Part shown: piece after piece, positions 40,769-49,754 of the stretch
Layout of the letters: each line of letters opens with the position of its first letter
Position numbering within the stretch: position 1 is the first letter of the stretch
Origin: Enhydrobacter sp.
Lineage (GTDB): Bacteria; Pseudomonadota; Alphaproteobacteria; Reyranellales; Reyranellaceae
NCBI GenBank assembly: GCA_025808875.1
Contig: CP075528.1
Span: 1,610,473-1,674,472, forward strand
Reading direction: 5' to 3'
DNA: 64,000 nucleotides
The notes under the pieces: model-generated
Databases searched by the model: none
Seen by the model: the letters and a program-made list of their open reading frames with translations, nothing else
Told to the model about the DNA's origin: nothing
Made by a program: the position numbers and the translations under genes

Positions 40769-41661
40769 CTCGTCCTGACCGTTTTGCCGAGCACCTGCTC
40801 GTAGACCCGCAGGATCGAGGCGCTGTCGTCGGCGCCGAAGCCCATCTTGCGCGCCATGCGCTGCAGGTTGTGCGTCGCCGAGCCGGCCGGCAGCGGCACG
40901 TCGAGTTCGTCGGCGAGCTCGATCGCGAGATGCAGGTCCTTGTGCGCGAGGTTGAGCGCGAAGGAGGGCGGCGAGAACTGGCCCTTCAGCGCGCGCTCGG
41001 AGAACATCCTGAAGGCATTGGAGTTGCCGCTCGAGGTCGAGATCACCTGCACCAGCTTGGCCGGGTCGAGGCCGGCGGTGACGCCCAGCATCAGCCCCTC
41101 GGCCGCCGCCGCCATGTTGCAGAAGGCCATCATGTTGTTGACGAGCTTGGCCACCGTGCCGGTGCCGAGCCCGCCCATGTGGATGACGTTGGCGCTGAAG
41201 GACTGCAGCACCGGCAAGGCGTCGTCGAACACCTTCTTGTCGCCGCCCACCATGATGGCGATGGTGCCGGCCTCGGCGCCGACCACGCCGCCGCTCACCG
41301 GCGCGTCGAGCATGGCGATGCCCTTGGTCGCCATGGCGGCGCCGATCTTCTTGACCATCGAGGGTGCGTTGGTGCTGAGATCGATGTAGGTCTGGCCGGC
41401 CTTGATGTTGGCCAGGACGCCGTTGTCGCCGAGCGTCACGCTCTCCACATCCCTGGGCATGGGAAGCGAAGTCATGACGATGTCGGCGCCCCTGGTGACG
41501 TCGGCGACCGACTTGCCGGCGATCCCGCCGATGTCGGTGCAGGTCTTCACCGCCGCCGGATTGAGGTCGAATACGGTGACCTGGTGGTTGCTCTTCTTGA
41601 TGATGTTGCGGCACATGGGACCGCCCATGTTGCCGACGCCGATGAACCCGACCTTCACCAT
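40765..41661 (-). CDS. 3-hydroxyisobutyrate dehydrogenase family oxidoreductase
   Basis: A 298-residue beta-hydroxyacid dehydrogenase: NAD motif VGFIGVGNMGGPM, substrate loop DAPVSGGVVGAEAGTIAIMVGG, catalytic-lysine helix GTVAKLVNNMMAF, C-terminal HKDLHLAIELADELDVPLP. Members oxidise 3-hydroxyisobutyrate, tartronate semialdehyde or similar acids; the family alone does not decide. GGGAGGG lies before the ATG. It is convergent with the cytochrome-like gene, overlapping it by 4 bases, and divergent from DUF445. Confidence 0.9.
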   Translation of the reverse strand: MVKVGFIGVGNMGGPMCRNIIKKSNHQVTVFDLNPAAVKTCTDIGGIAGKSVADVTRGADIVMTSLPMPRDVESVTLGDNGVLANIKAGQTYIDLSTNAPSMVKKIGAAMATKGIAMLDAPVSGGVVGAEAGTIAIMVGGDKKVFDDALPVLQSFSANVIHMGGLGTGTVAKLVNNMMAFCNMAAAAEGLMLGVTAGLDPAKLVQVISTSSGNSNAFRMFSERALKGQFSPPSFALNLAHKDLHLAIELADELDVPLPAGSATHNLQRMARKMGFGADDSASILRVYEQVLGKTVRTS

Positions 41662-41676
41662 GCCCTCCCACGTTGA

Positions 41677-42957
41677 ATGAGCGAGCCGGACTATAGCGCG
41701 GCCGACCGGCGGCGCGCACGCGCGCTCGGGCGCATCAAGACGGTGGCGACGCTGCTGCTGGTGGCGACGGCGACGCTGTTCTGCGTGGCGAGGTATCTCG
41801 AGCCGGCGCACTGGGCCTGGGGCTATGTCGCGGCCTTCGCCGCCGCCGCCACGGTCGGCGGGCTCGCCGACTGGTACGCGGTCGTGGCGCTGTTCCGCCG
41901 TCCGCTCGGCCTGCCGATCCCGCACACCGCGATCATCCCGCGCAACCATCAGCGCATCGCCGACAATCTCGGCAGCTTCATCGAGACCAACTTCCTCGCG
42001 CCCGATGCGGTCGAGCGCAAGCTCGGCGAGGTCGACTTCGCCGGCCAGATCGCCGACTGGCTGGCCGATCGCCGCCGCAGCGCCGCGCTCGCGAGCTTCG
42101 CCGTCAAGCTGTTGCCGCAGATGCTGGCGGCGATCGACGAATCGGGCGCCCGGCGCTTCTTCGGCGAGCGGCTGCGCGCCGGCCTGCAGCGCGTCGAGAT
42201 CGCGCCGCTTGCCGCGGGCCTGTTGACGGCGGTCACCGAGACCGGCCGCCACCAGCGCCTGCTCGAGGAACTGCTGTCGGCCCTCGACCGGCTGCTGGCC
42301 GACCAGGCCACGCTCGAGCGGCTGCGCGAGAAGATCCGCCAGGAGCTGCCGACGCTCTTCAAGTTCTACCAGGCCGAGGCCTATCTGCTGCGCAAGATCG
42401 TCGCCTCGACGGCGTCGTTCCTCGACGAGGCGCGGCGCGATGCGGGACACCCGCTGCGCCGCGAGTTCGACCGCTTCGTCGCGGGCTTCATCGAAAGGCT
42501 GCGCAGCTCGCCCGAGTTCGCCGCGCGCGCCGAGGCGCTCAAGCACGAGCTGCTGGTCCGGCCCGAGGTCGAGACCTTGGCCGAAGGCGCATGGGACAGC
42601 GTGCGGTCCTTCCTCGAGCGCGACGCCGCGGCCGGCGACGAGTCGCGCGTGCGCCGCCAGCTCGAGACCATGCTGGTCGATGTCGGCCGCCAGCTCGCCG
42701 GCGACCGCACCATGCGGGCCGAGATCAACCGCGGCATGGTACGCCTGCTCGGCGACTTCGTGCAGCGCCAGAAGAGCGGCGTCGGCCGCTTCATCGCCGA
42801 TCAGGTGCGGTCATGGGACATCGACGTGCTGGTCGGTCGCATCGAGCTCACCGTCGGCCGCGACCTGCAATATATCCGCTTCAACGGCGCCATGATCGGG
42901 GGGCTGGCCGGATTGGCCTTGCACGCACTGGAGCAGGGGTTGAAGCTCTGGCTCTGA
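41677..42957 (+). CDS. DUF445 (YjiN-like) membrane protein
   Basis: A 426-residue protein with N-terminal span (about 22-42), the family motif GGLADWYAVVALFRRPLGLPIPHTAIIPRNHQRIADNLG (in parts), a long helical soluble region and a C-terminal hydrophobic helix IGGLAGLALHALEQG. Role in the cell envelope unknown. It is separated by 15 bases from the divergent HIBADH gene and by 17 from the phasin. Confidence 0.9.
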   Translation: MSEPDYSAADRRRARALGRIKTVATLLLVATATLFCVARYLEPAHWAWGYVAAFAAAATVGGLADWYAVVALFRRPLGLPIPHTAIIPRNHQRIADNLGSFIETNFLAPDAVERKLGEVDFAGQIADWLADRRRSAALASFAVKLLPQMLAAIDESGARRFFGERLRAGLQRVEIAPLAAGLLTAVTETGRHQRLLEELLSALDRLLADQATLERLREKIRQELPTLFKFYQAEAYLLRKIVASTASFLDEARRDAGHPLRREFDRFVAGFIERLRSSPEFAARAEALKHELLVRPEVETLAEGAWDSVRSFLERDAAAGDESRVRRQLETMLVDVGRQLAGDRTMRAEINRGMVRLLGDFVQRQKSGVGRFIADQVRSWDIDVLVGRIELTVGRDLQYIRFNGAMIGGLAGLALHALEQGLKLWL

Positions 42958-42974
42958 CCCGAACGGAGGTTCGC

Positions 42975-43397
42975 ATGGTCGACGCGACGCAGAACTTCAC
43001 CGAGATGTTCAAGAAGCTGGGCGAGCAGTTCCAGGTGCCGGCCTTCGACATGTCCCGCATCATGGCGCACCACCAGAAGAACCTCGACGCCATGGCGCGG
43101 TCCTGGCAGGCGGTGGCCGGCGGCGCCACCGCGGTCGCCAACAGGCAGCGCGAGGTGCTCGAGGCGGCGATGAAGGACATGGCCGAGATGGCGAGCACCT
43201 ACAGCCCGACCGGCTCGCCGCAGGAGATCCTCGCCAAGCAGACCGAGTTCGCCGCCAAGGCGATGGAGGCGGCGATCGCCAACACCCGCGACATCGCCGA
43301 GCTGGTGCAGAAATCGGGCGGCGACGCGCTGACGATCATCCACGACCGCATGCAGGAATCCTGCGAGGAGATCCGCGCCGACCTGGAACGAAAGTAG
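42975..43397 (+). CDS. Phasin family protein
   Basis: A 140-residue, almost fully helical amphipathic protein. NLDAMARSWQAVAGGATAVANRQREVLEAAMKDMAEMAS is the phasin core, followed by PTGSPQEILAKQTEFAAKAMEAAIANTRDIAELVQKS. Phasins coat polyhydroxyalkanoate granules, fitting the ethylmalonyl-CoA pathway genes (ccr, mcd) at 55-58 kb, which also link to acetoacetyl-CoA and PHB metabolism. GGAGG lies at 42965-42969. Granule genes phaC or phaR are not in this window. Confidence 0.88.
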   Translation: MVDATQNFTEMFKKLGEQFQVPAFDMSRIMAHHQKNLDAMARSWQAVAGGATAVANRQREVLEAAMKDMAEMASTYSPTGSPQEILAKQTEFAAKAMEAAIANTRDIAELVQKSGGDALTIIHDRMQESCEEIRADLERK

Positions 43398-43469
43398 GCC
43401 GCGCCGGGCAACCTTCAGGGTCCGTGACCGTTTCTCCGGCCAGGCGCTGAGACGCCTCAGGAGAACGAC

Positions 43470-44003
43470 ATGACCCGACTGAACGTGCTGGCGGCGGTGG
43501 CGATCGGCCTCGGCGCCGCCGCGTGCTCGTATTCCACCCACACCACCAGCCAGGCCACCGCGCCCGTGCCGGTCCGCACGGTGACGGCGTCGGAGCGGGC
43601 CTGCATGGACTACGGCTTCACGCCGGGCACCACCGCCTACAATCGCTGCGTCAGCAACGAGGCCGAATGGCGTGCCCGCGGCCGCGTCGCCCGCGGCTAC
43701 TCGGAGGACCTGCTGCTCGCCGATGCGCGGCAGGCCTGCTACTCGTACGGCCTGCAGCCCGCCTCGCCGGCCTACGACCGCTGCCTGCGGCACGAGATGA
43801 ACGTGCGCCGCTATCGCGAGGAGGCGTCGGTGACGGTCTACACCGTCCCGAGCGCGCCGCCGCCCCCGCCGCCCGTCCACGTCCAGCCCCGGACGACCGG
43901 AACTGAGGCCTTTAGGGACGAGTACGGTTACCGCTATGATGCGGAAGGCAACCGGCTCGACGCGCGCGGCAACATCATCAGCCCGCACTCGAAGATCCGG
44001 TAG
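43470..44003 (+). CDS. Putative lipoprotein with duplicated Cys-paired motif
   Basis: A 177-residue exported protein with a lipobox GAAAC (Cys19). Two tandem motifs, ACMDYGFTPGTTAYNRCVSNE and ACYSYGLQPASPAYDRCLRHE (about 44-64 and 90-110), each with two Cys about 15 apart, likely disulfide-linked in the periplasm. A proline-rich stretch PSAPPPPPPVHVQP leads to YRYDAEGNRLDARGNIIS, which resembles a segment of the next lipoprotein. Function unknown. It follows the phasin after 72 bases. Confidence 0.78.
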   Translation: MTRLNVLAAVAIGLGAAACSYSTHTTSQATAPVPVRTVTASERACMDYGFTPGTTAYNRCVSNEAEWRARGRVARGYSEDLLLADARQACYSYGLQPASPAYDRCLRHEMNVRRYREEASVTVYTVPSAPPPPPPVHVQPRTTGTEAFRDEYGYRYDAEGNRLDARGNIISPHSKIR

Positions 44004-44027
44004 GCCGGCCATGAGCGGGGGAGTCGA

Positions 44028-44465
44028 ATGCGTCTGGTGCGTGTCGCGACGGTGGCGTCGCTGGTCCTGATCGTCGCGGCCTGCGATGCGCCGCGTCCCG
44101 ACTACACCTCGGTGCCGATGGCACCGGCCTATCGCACCGACGCCTACGGCCGCATCGACAACGAGAACATCCGGCTCGACGCCGAGGGCTACCGCATCGA
44201 CCGCCAGGGCCGCCGCATCGGCGATGTCGACATCCAGGCCAAGATGCGGGGCGAGACCTCGAACGCCGTCGCCGGCTACTACATCACCAGCATCGGCACC
44301 GACGCGCCCGGCCGGGTCGCCACCCCGAGCGAAGGCAGCACGTCGGGCGCGGGCTACGGCCCGGGCAGCGTCAACCCGATGCCGAGCGGCACCGGCGGAC
44401 CGGTCCCGCTCGCGCCGGCCGTGACCCAGCCCTCGACCACGACGACCGCTCCAGCGACCCGTTGA
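44028..44465 (+). CDS. Putative lipoprotein
   Basis: A 145-residue protein with signal peptide and lipobox VAAC (Cys19). Residues 40-65 (IDNENIRLDAEGYRIDRQGRRIGDV) share the D-x-EG-x-R-D-x-x-G-x pattern with the C-terminus of the upstream lipoprotein. The rest is Gly/Ser/Pro/Thr-rich and ends in TTTTAPATR. The gene starts 24 bases after its neighbour; the pair is probably cotranscribed. Function unknown. Confidence 0.75.
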   Translation: MRLVRVATVASLVLIVAACDAPRPDYTSVPMAPAYRTDAYGRIDNENIRLDAEGYRIDRQGRRIGDVDIQAKMRGETSNAVAGYYITSIGTDAPGRVATPSEGSTSGAGYGPGSVNPMPSGTGGPVPLAPAVTQPSTTTTAPATR

Positions 44466-44481
44466 CGGCACTCACGCCGTC
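44464..44481. terminator. Hairpin at a convergent junction (lipoprotein / dienelactone hydrolase)
   Basis: GACGGC, six bases, GCCGTC: a perfect 6-bp stem overlapping the lipoprotein stop (TGA 44463-44465) and the last codons of the convergent hydrolase. No T-tract on either side, so termination activity is uncertain. Confidence 0.35.
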
Positions 44482-45197
44482 GCGCCGAAGACCTCGTCGA
44501 ACAGCTCGATCATCGCGTTCCACGAGCGGCGGTCCGTCGCCGCGTGATAGAAGAAGCCCTTGAGATTGCGGGCATCGACTGCGGGGTTGGTGAAGCTGTG
44601 GCCGACGCCGCCATAGAGCTGCAGGCGCCAGTCGATGCCGGCCGACTTCATCTCGCCCTCGAAGGCGGCACGCTGCTCGGGCGGAATGATCGGATCGTCG
44701 GCGCCGATGCAGACCAGCACCCGGCCCTTGATGTTGACCGCGTCCTGCGGCCGCGTCGTCGCCAGCCCCGAGTGGAAACCGACGATCGCCCTGAGGTCGG
44801 CGCCGCTGCGGCCGATCTCGAGCGCCGTCGTGCCGCCGAAGCAGTAGCCGATGGCGGCGAGCTTCGCGGCATCGACCTCGGGCTGGGCGCGCAGCGTCTC
44901 CAGCGCCTTGTTGGCGCGCAGGCGGATGCCGGTCGGGTCGGCGCGCCATGGCGCCAGCCGCGTCGCCGAATCGGCCGGATTGGCGAGCGGCTTGCCGTCG
45001 CCGTAATAGTCCATGGCGAAGGCGGCGTAGCCGAGCCCGGCCAGCCGCCGCGCGATCTTCCTGGTGTGCTCGGTGAGTCCCGGCCCCTCGTGACAGACGA
45101 GGATCCCCGGCCGCTTGCCCGGCTTGCCGTCGTCGACGGCATACTCGCCGACCATGCGCGCGCCGTCGGCGCTGTACTCGATGTCCTGGATGCGCAT
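44472..45197 (-). CDS. Dienelactone hydrolase family protein
   Basis: A 241-residue alpha/beta hydrolase with the cysteine nucleophile elbow GYCFGG (about 130-135), acid in IGADDPIIP and histidine in GVGHSFTNP: the Cys-Asp-His triad of dienelactone hydrolases. CHEGPGLTEHTRKIARRLA is the typical N-terminal part. Such enzymes open lactones in catechol pathways, and many act on other esters. GGGAGGAAG precedes the ATG. It is divergent from gltX. Confidence 0.9.
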   Translation of the reverse strand: MRIQDIEYSADGARMVGEYAVDDGKPGKRPGILVCHEGPGLTEHTRKIARRLAGLGYAAFAMDYYGDGKPLANPADSATRLAPWRADPTGIRLRANKALETLRAQPEVDAAKLAAIGYCFGGTTALEIGRSGADLRAIVGFHSGLATTRPQDAVNIKGRVLVCIGADDPIIPPEQRAAFEGEMKSAGIDWRLQLYGGVGHSFTNPAVDARNLKGFFYHAATDRRSWNAMIELFDEVFGATA

Positions 45198-45274
45198 TGC
45201 TTCCTCCCCTTGGCGCGGGCGACGGTAGCGGAACCGCGCTTGACCCGCCAATCGGGCCTCGTCACAAACCGGCC

Positions 45275-46603
45275 ATGCCCGTCCCCGTCGTCCGTTTCGC
45301 GCCGAGCCCCACCGGGTTCCTGCATGTTGGCAACGTGCGTGCGGCGCTGTTCAACTGGCTCTATGCGCGGCGCCACGGTGGCCGCTTCATCCTGCGTTTC
45401 GACGATACCGACCGCCAGCGCAGCAAGCCCGAGTTCGAGGCGGCGATCGAGCGCGACCTCGCCTGGCTCGGCCTCGGCTGGGACCTGCGCGAGCGCCAGT
45501 CCGAGCGGCTGGCACACTACGACGCCGCGCGCGACCGGCTGATCGCCTCGGGCCGGCTCTATCCCTGCTACGAGACGCCGGAGGAACTCGAATTCAAGCG
45601 CAAGCGCCTGCTCGCGCAGGGCCGCCCGCCGGTCTACGACCGCGCCGCACTCCGGCTCGACGCGGCGGCGCGAAGCAGGCTGGAGAGCGAGGGCCGCCGG
45701 CCGCACTGGCGCTTCAGGCTCGCGTCCGACGAGGACGTGCGCTGGCACGATCTGATCCACGGCCCGCTGCACGTCGACGAGAAGAGCCAGAGCGATCCCG
45801 TGCTGGTGCGTGCCGACGGCTCCTATCTCTACAGTTTCACCTCGGTGGTCGACGACATCGAGTTCGGCATCAGCCACGTCATCCGCGGCGAGGATCACGT
45901 CACCAACACGGGCGCGCAGATCCAGATGTTCCGTGCGCTCGGCGCTGCCGAGCCCGCCTTCGCGCACCTGCCGCTGCTGGTCGACGCCTCGGGCGGCGGC
46001 CTTTCCAAGCGCACCGGCTCGCTGTCGGTCGCCGAGCTGCGCGATCGCGGCGTCGAGCCGCTGGCGATCTGCGCCCTGCTGGCCAGGCTCGGCACCTCCG
46101 ATCCGGTCGAGCCCGTGACGTCGCTCGAGCCGCTGGTCGCCACCATCGACTTCGCCCGCGTCGGCCGCGCCGCCGCGCGCTTCTCCGAGGACGAGCTTGC
46201 GCATGTCAGCGCCCGGACCTTGCACGTCATGCCCTATGCGGCGGTGCGCGAGCGCGCGGCCGTCGACGAGGCGCTGTGGCTCGCCGTGCGCGGCAACCTC
46301 TCGACCCTCGCCGATCTGAAGACCTGGCGCGAGGTGGTCGAGGGCCCGATCGCACCGGCGATCGAGGACGCGCGGTTCCTCGCCGAGGCTGCCGCGACGC
46401 TGCCGCCCGAGCCGTGGGACGGGGGCACGTGGAAGAGCTGGAGCGCCGGGCTCGCGTCGGCCTCGGGCCGCAAGGGCAAGGCCCTGTTCCATCCGCTTCG
46501 CCTCGCCCTGACCGGCCGCGAAACAGGACCGGAGATGGCGAGGCTCCTGCCGCTGATCGGGCGGATGAAGGCGGAGAAGAGGTTGAAGGGGGAAAAGGCA
46601 TGA
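45275..46603 (+). CDS. gltX: Glutamate--tRNA ligase
   Basis: A 442-residue class I aminoacyl-tRNA synthetase. The HIGH motif reads HVGN at 17-20 inside APSPTGFLHVGNVRAALFNW; FDDTDRQRSKPEFE is the glutamate-pocket segment; the KMSKS loop reads LSKRTGS. An anticodon-binding C-terminal domain is present, which separates it from GluQ. Alphaproteobacteria often carry two GltX proteins, one charging tRNA-Gln with Glu; which copy this is cannot be told. Followed by hairpin repeats. Confidence 0.92.
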   Translation: MPVPVVRFAPSPTGFLHVGNVRAALFNWLYARRHGGRFILRFDDTDRQRSKPEFEAAIERDLAWLGLGWDLRERQSERLAHYDAARDRLIASGRLYPCYETPEELEFKRKRLLAQGRPPVYDRAALRLDAAARSRLESEGRRPHWRFRLASDEDVRWHDLIHGPLHVDEKSQSDPVLVRADGSYLYSFTSVVDDIEFGISHVIRGEDHVTNTGAQIQMFRALGAAEPAFAHLPLLVDASGGGLSKRTGSLSVAELRDRGVEPLAICALLARLGTSDPVEPVTSLEPLVATIDFARVGRAAARFSEDELAHVSARTLHVMPYAAVRERAAVDEALWLAVRGNLSTLADLKTWREVVEGPIAPAIEDARFLAEAAATLPPEPWDGGTWKSWSAGLASASGRKGKALFHPLRLALTGRETGPEMARLLPLIGRMKAEKRLKGEKA

Positions 46604-46715
46604 CCCTTCCGGCCTTCGGCCACCTCCCCACGTAGGACGCGGGGAGGAGAAGCCATCCCTCCCTGCGCGAAGCGCGGGGAGGTGTCGGCGTCTTACGCCG
46701 ACGAAGGGGTCAAGA
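46601..46715. repeat. REP-like intergenic element of three consecutive hairpins
   Basis: Directly after gltX. Hairpin 1 pairs CCTCCCC (46623-46629) with GGGGAGG (46641-46647), with inner CGT/ACG pairing. Hairpin 2 (46658-46682) pairs CCTCCC-T-GCGC with GCGC-G-GGGAGG around GAA. Hairpin 3 (46684-46702) pairs GTCGGCGT with ACGCCGAC around CTT. The outer edges TGACCCTTC and GAAGGGGTCA also complement with one bulge. Its style is that of multicopy palindromic elements of alphaproteobacteria; it may also end the gltX transcript. Confidence 0.72.
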
Positions 46716-46855
46716 GCTTCAGCATGACTTTCGGATCTCTTTCGTATAGACAGTCGCCATGTCGTTCGCCTTCTCCCTGCGATGTCTCGAGGCCTGACGC
46801 CCGTTCCGGGCCGGTCAGCAGCCTTCGTCGTCGTTTGAACAGGGAGTAAGGGGCG

Positions 46856-48199
46856 ATGTCCCCCAGCGACAAACTCGTCATCTACAACACGCTCACGCGC
46901 GAAAAAGAGCCGTTCGTGCCGCTCGATCCGGCGCACGTGCGCCTCTATGTCTGCGGCCCGACGGTCTACGACTACGTCCATATCGGCAACGCCCGGCCGG
47001 TGGTTGCCTTCGACGTGCTCTACCGGCTGCTGAAGCGCCGCCATCCGCACGTGACGTACGTGCGCAACATCACCGACATCGACGATCGCATCATCGTGCG
47101 CGCCGCCGACAACAAGGAGCCGATCGAGGCGCTGACGAAGCGCACCGCCGACGCCTACCAGGGCGACATGGCGCGGCTCGGCGCGCTGCCGCCCGACCAC
47201 GAGCCGCGGGCGACGGAGTATGTCGGCCAGATGGTGGCGCTGATCCAGCGCCTGGTCGACAAGGGCCATGCTTACCCGGCGGAAGGCCACGTGCTGTTCA
47301 GCGTGCCGTCGATGAACGACTACGGCCGCCTGTCGCGCCGCTCGCGCGACGAGCTGATCGCCGGCGCGCGGGTCGAGGTGGCGCCCTACAAGAAGGACCC
47401 GGCCGACTTCGTGCTGTGGAAGCCGTCGACGGACGCGCAGCCGGGCTGGCCGAGCCCGTGGGGCCGCGGCCGGCCGGGCTGGCACATCGAATGCTCGGCG
47501 ATGAGCGGCGCGCTGCTCGGCGAGACCTTCGACATCCACGCCGGAGGGCTCGACCTCATCTTCCCGCACCACGAGAACGAGATCGCCCAGAGCCGTTCGG
47601 CGTTCGGCCACGCCATCATGGCGAAGTACTGGATGCACAACGGCTTCCTCAACATCTCCGGCGAGAAGATGAGCAAGTCGCTCGGCAACTTCTTCACCGT
47701 GCACGAGCTCCTCGACCAGTACCCCGGCGAGGCGATCCGCCTGCTGCTGCTGTCGGCGCACTACCGCCAGCCGCTCGACTTCACGCACGAGGGCCTGACC
47801 CAGGCGCGGGCGACGCTCGACCGCTGGTACGGCGCGCTGCGCGGCAAGAGCATCGCGGCCGCGGCGGACGTGCCGCGGGCGGTCGAGGACGCCCTGTCGG
47901 ACGACCTCAACACCCCGCTCGCCATCGCCGCGATCCACCAGCTCGACGATCCGGCCGACCTGCGCGCCGCGGGCAGTGCGCTCGGCCTGCTTCAGCAGGA
48001 TGCCGAGGCGTGGTTCCGCTGGACGCCGGCCGGCAGCGCGGGACCGACCGAGGCCGAGATCGAGGCCGCCATCGCCGCGCGGCAGGCCGCGCGCAAGGCG
48101 AGGGACTTCAAGGAATCCGACCGTCTGCGCGACGAGCTCAAGGCCAGGGGCGTGATCCTCGAGGACGGGCCCAAGGGCACGACCTGGAAGCGGGGCTGA
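46856..48199 (+). CDS. cysS: Cysteine--tRNA ligase
   Basis: A 447-residue class I synthetase. [14 protein letters not shown] has the first zinc ligand Cys33 and the HIGH-like HIGN at 42-45; [33 protein letters not shown] supplies the other zinc ligands (in separate parts), and [13 protein letters not shown] is the KMSKS loop. Length and order match CysRS. The gene stands alone behind the hairpin element; AGGGAGTAAGGGG lies before the ATG. Confidence 0.97.
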   Translation: MSPSDKLVIYNTLTREKEPFVPLDPAHVRLYVCGPTVYDYVHIGNARPVVAFDVLYRLLKRRHPHVTYVRNITDIDDRIIVRAADNKEPIEALTKRTADAYQGDMARLGALPPDHEPRATEYVGQMVALIQRLVDKGHAYPAEGHVLFSVPSMNDYGRLSRRSRDELIAGARVEVAPYKKDPADFVLWKPSTDAQPGWPSPWGRGRPGWHIECSAMSGALLGETFDIHAGGLDLIFPHHENEIAQSRSAFGHAIMAKYWMHNGFLNISGEKMSKSLGNFFTVHELLDQYPGEAIRLLLLSAHYRQPLDFTHEGLTQARATLDRWYGALRGKSIAAAADVPRAVEDALSDDLNTPLAIAAIHQLDDPADLRAAGSALGLLQQDAEAWFRWTPAGSAGPTEAEIEAAIAARQAARKARDFKESDRLRDELKARGVILEDGPKGTTWKRG

Positions 48200-48228
48200 T
48201 CGTACGTACACATGCAATTGAATCGCTG

Positions 48229-48254
48229 CCGGAAATACCGGAAATACCGCAAAC
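48229..48254 (-). repeat. 9-bp degenerate tandem repeat abutting the DUF3987 stop
   Basis: On the minus strand the TGA stop (48255-48257) is followed at once by GTTTGCGGT, ATTTCCGGT, ATTTCCGG: 9-base units like those at 17.80-17.98 kb, with the same leading GTTTGCG. A gene-stop/repeat junction of this kind suggests a shared element end. Confidence 0.65.
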
Positions 48255-49568
48255 TCAGCGCAGCGCCGGATTCACCTCCCAACGGCGCGGCGGCCGACCG
48301 AGCTTCGACGGCGGATCGAGCGCGCGCAGCACGTGGCCTTCCTCCAGCCGGGCGATGATGTCGTCGGTTCCGGCGGCGTTCACCCTGCGGCCGAAGACGC
48401 GGCAGCGAATCTCCTCGCGTGAGACCCGGGGGTATCGCGAGCGCTTCAACCAGCGCGTCGCCTCGCGAGCCAATCGATCCGATGACGATATCTCCGATTG
48501 CGCGAACACGCTTCGCGCATGCGGCAGGAAGTAAGTCGACCACAGACGATAGGACGCTTCGACATGGCGGGGCGCGATCTGCGGCGCCTCCTTGAGATCG
48601 CTGCCGGCCCATTCCATCAATGCCAGGTGGCAAGCCACTCGGACGATGTTGCCGGGCCCCTTGCCGATCCACGCCGCTTCGATTCCGTCGGCCTCGCGCG
48701 TCAAGCGCCTCAACGCCGGCAGAAGTGCCTGCAGCCGCTCCACGGCAGGCGGCATGAACATGAGAAATCCCAAGCGGCGATTTGTTCCCTCCAACGCCGT
48801 GATCCGACGCAGCATCTCGATCATGCCTTCGAAGTCCGGCGGCGGCGCCTGCAGGACCGTCGCCATGGAGGGTTCCGGCCAAGCGTAGAGGAGGCGTGTC
48901 GCGAGCGCGGTGTCGCCGTCGTCGCCGGCCAGCGCTGCCAGCCTGTCCATCCGTGTCGTACCCAGGATTCCGACCGAGAAGCCCTGGATCTGGACGTTGC
49001 GGTCTTTGGAGCCGACGTCGACGCCGAGCTGCCCTGTGTTCCATCCAGCGAGCCAGCCGTTGCGCTCGCTGGCAGCGTTGGCGGCGGCGAACCAGTCGGC
49101 AATGTCCTCGCGCCACACGACGACCCCGCGGGAATTGCGGTTGAAGGCGGCGCCGGCCAGGAAGGTCGTCGCATCGGCCAGCACGGCCGGCGTCGGACCT
49201 TCCGCGTTGTCTTCGTCGGGCTCCAGGCTTCGCAGCAACCAGCGCGCCCGCGATAGCGCGGGCGACTTGCCGCTCGATGCCTCGCCTACCAGCACCTGCC
49301 ACAGGACGAGTGACTCGTACCATTCGAACGTCACTTCCGCGTGCATCCGCCCGCCGGTCAGTGCCGCCACGACCGCAAGCGAGCATTGTGCGACGTAGTC
49401 GGTCGGTATCCCCGCGCGCGAACAATCCTCGACCCAGCCGCGCCACCGGCCGGGCAGCACGTCGAGCGGGAAGGGTGCCGCCGGGGCACGCGTGCCGTCG
49501 CACAGGCACGGATCGATCTCGGGCCACATACCGGCCGGGGCAAGCCCGCTGTCGGCATTGACGGTCAT
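48255..49568 (-). CDS. DUF3987-like (primase/helicase-associated) protein
   Basis: A 437-residue protein resembling DUF3987, a family found mostly on phages, plasmids and islands. A P-loop-like VGEASSGKSPALSRA occurs at about 95-109, VVVWREDIADWF at about 150 and GFSVGILGTTRMDRLAAL at about 195 mirror the ATPase core. The C-terminus (EEIRCRVFGRRVNAAGTDDIIARLEEGHVLRAL) is a winged-helix-like segment. Start MTVNADSG is chosen for the AGGAG 7 bases upstream. It stands between cysS and a thioesterase with an AT-rich upstream patch and 9-bp repeats at its 3' end, so it looks acquired. No integrase or replication partner is near. Confidence 0.72.
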   Translation of the reverse strand: MTVNADSGLAPAGMWPEIDPCLCDGTRAPAAPFPLDVLPGRWRGWVEDCSRAGIPTDYVAQCSLAVVAALTGGRMHAEVTFEWYESLVLWQVLVGEASSGKSPALSRARWLLRSLEPDEDNAEGPTPAVLADATTFLAGAAFNRNSRGVVVWREDIADWFAAANAASERNGWLAGWNTGQLGVDVGSKDRNVQIQGFSVGILGTTRMDRLAALAGDDGDTALATRLLYAWPEPSMATVLQAPPPDFEGMIEMLRRITALEGTNRRLGFLMFMPPAVERLQALLPALRRLTREADGIEAAWIGKGPGNIVRVACHLALMEWAGSDLKEAPQIAPRHVEASYRLWSTYFLPHARSVFAQSEISSSDRLAREATRWLKRSRYPRVSREEIRCRVFGRRVNAAGTDDIIARLEEGHVLRALDPPSKLGRPPRRWEVNPALR

Positions 49569-49595
49569 GACGGGTCTCCTGTTGCTGTCGGAGAG

Positions 49596-49655
49596 CCGTA
49601 TCGCATGCGTACGATGAATGGTCAAATAAAATTGTTCATTTTATACAAATGTTGG
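49596..49655 (-). promoter_or_regulatory. AT-rich promoter region with palindrome upstream of DUF3987
   Basis: An AT-rich run (49620-49650, with AAATAAAATTGTTC and ATTTTATACAAAT) in a GC-rich background, followed toward the gene by a near-palindrome around CGCATGCG (49602-49609, GTA/TAC outer arms with one bulge). Likely promoter plus operator; exact -35/-10 assignment is not clear. Confidence 0.4.
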
Positions 49656-49754
49656 GTCGGGCGCGGCCCACAATTGTAGCCGGGATGGCCCGGCTCGCGG
49701 CCGGATCGGGGTCGAAGCGCGCACTGGCGAACACGATCGGCATCTCGATCTTCT

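Noticed and set aside
44648-48217. A 1189-codon minus-strand frame across gltX and cysS
   Set aside because: Antisense shadow of two aminoacyl-tRNA synthetase genes; composition rich in Arg and Ala with no domain.
48200-48228. GTACGTAC palindrome after cysS as a terminator
   Set aside because: Too short, no stem-loop with a usable loop and no T-tract.
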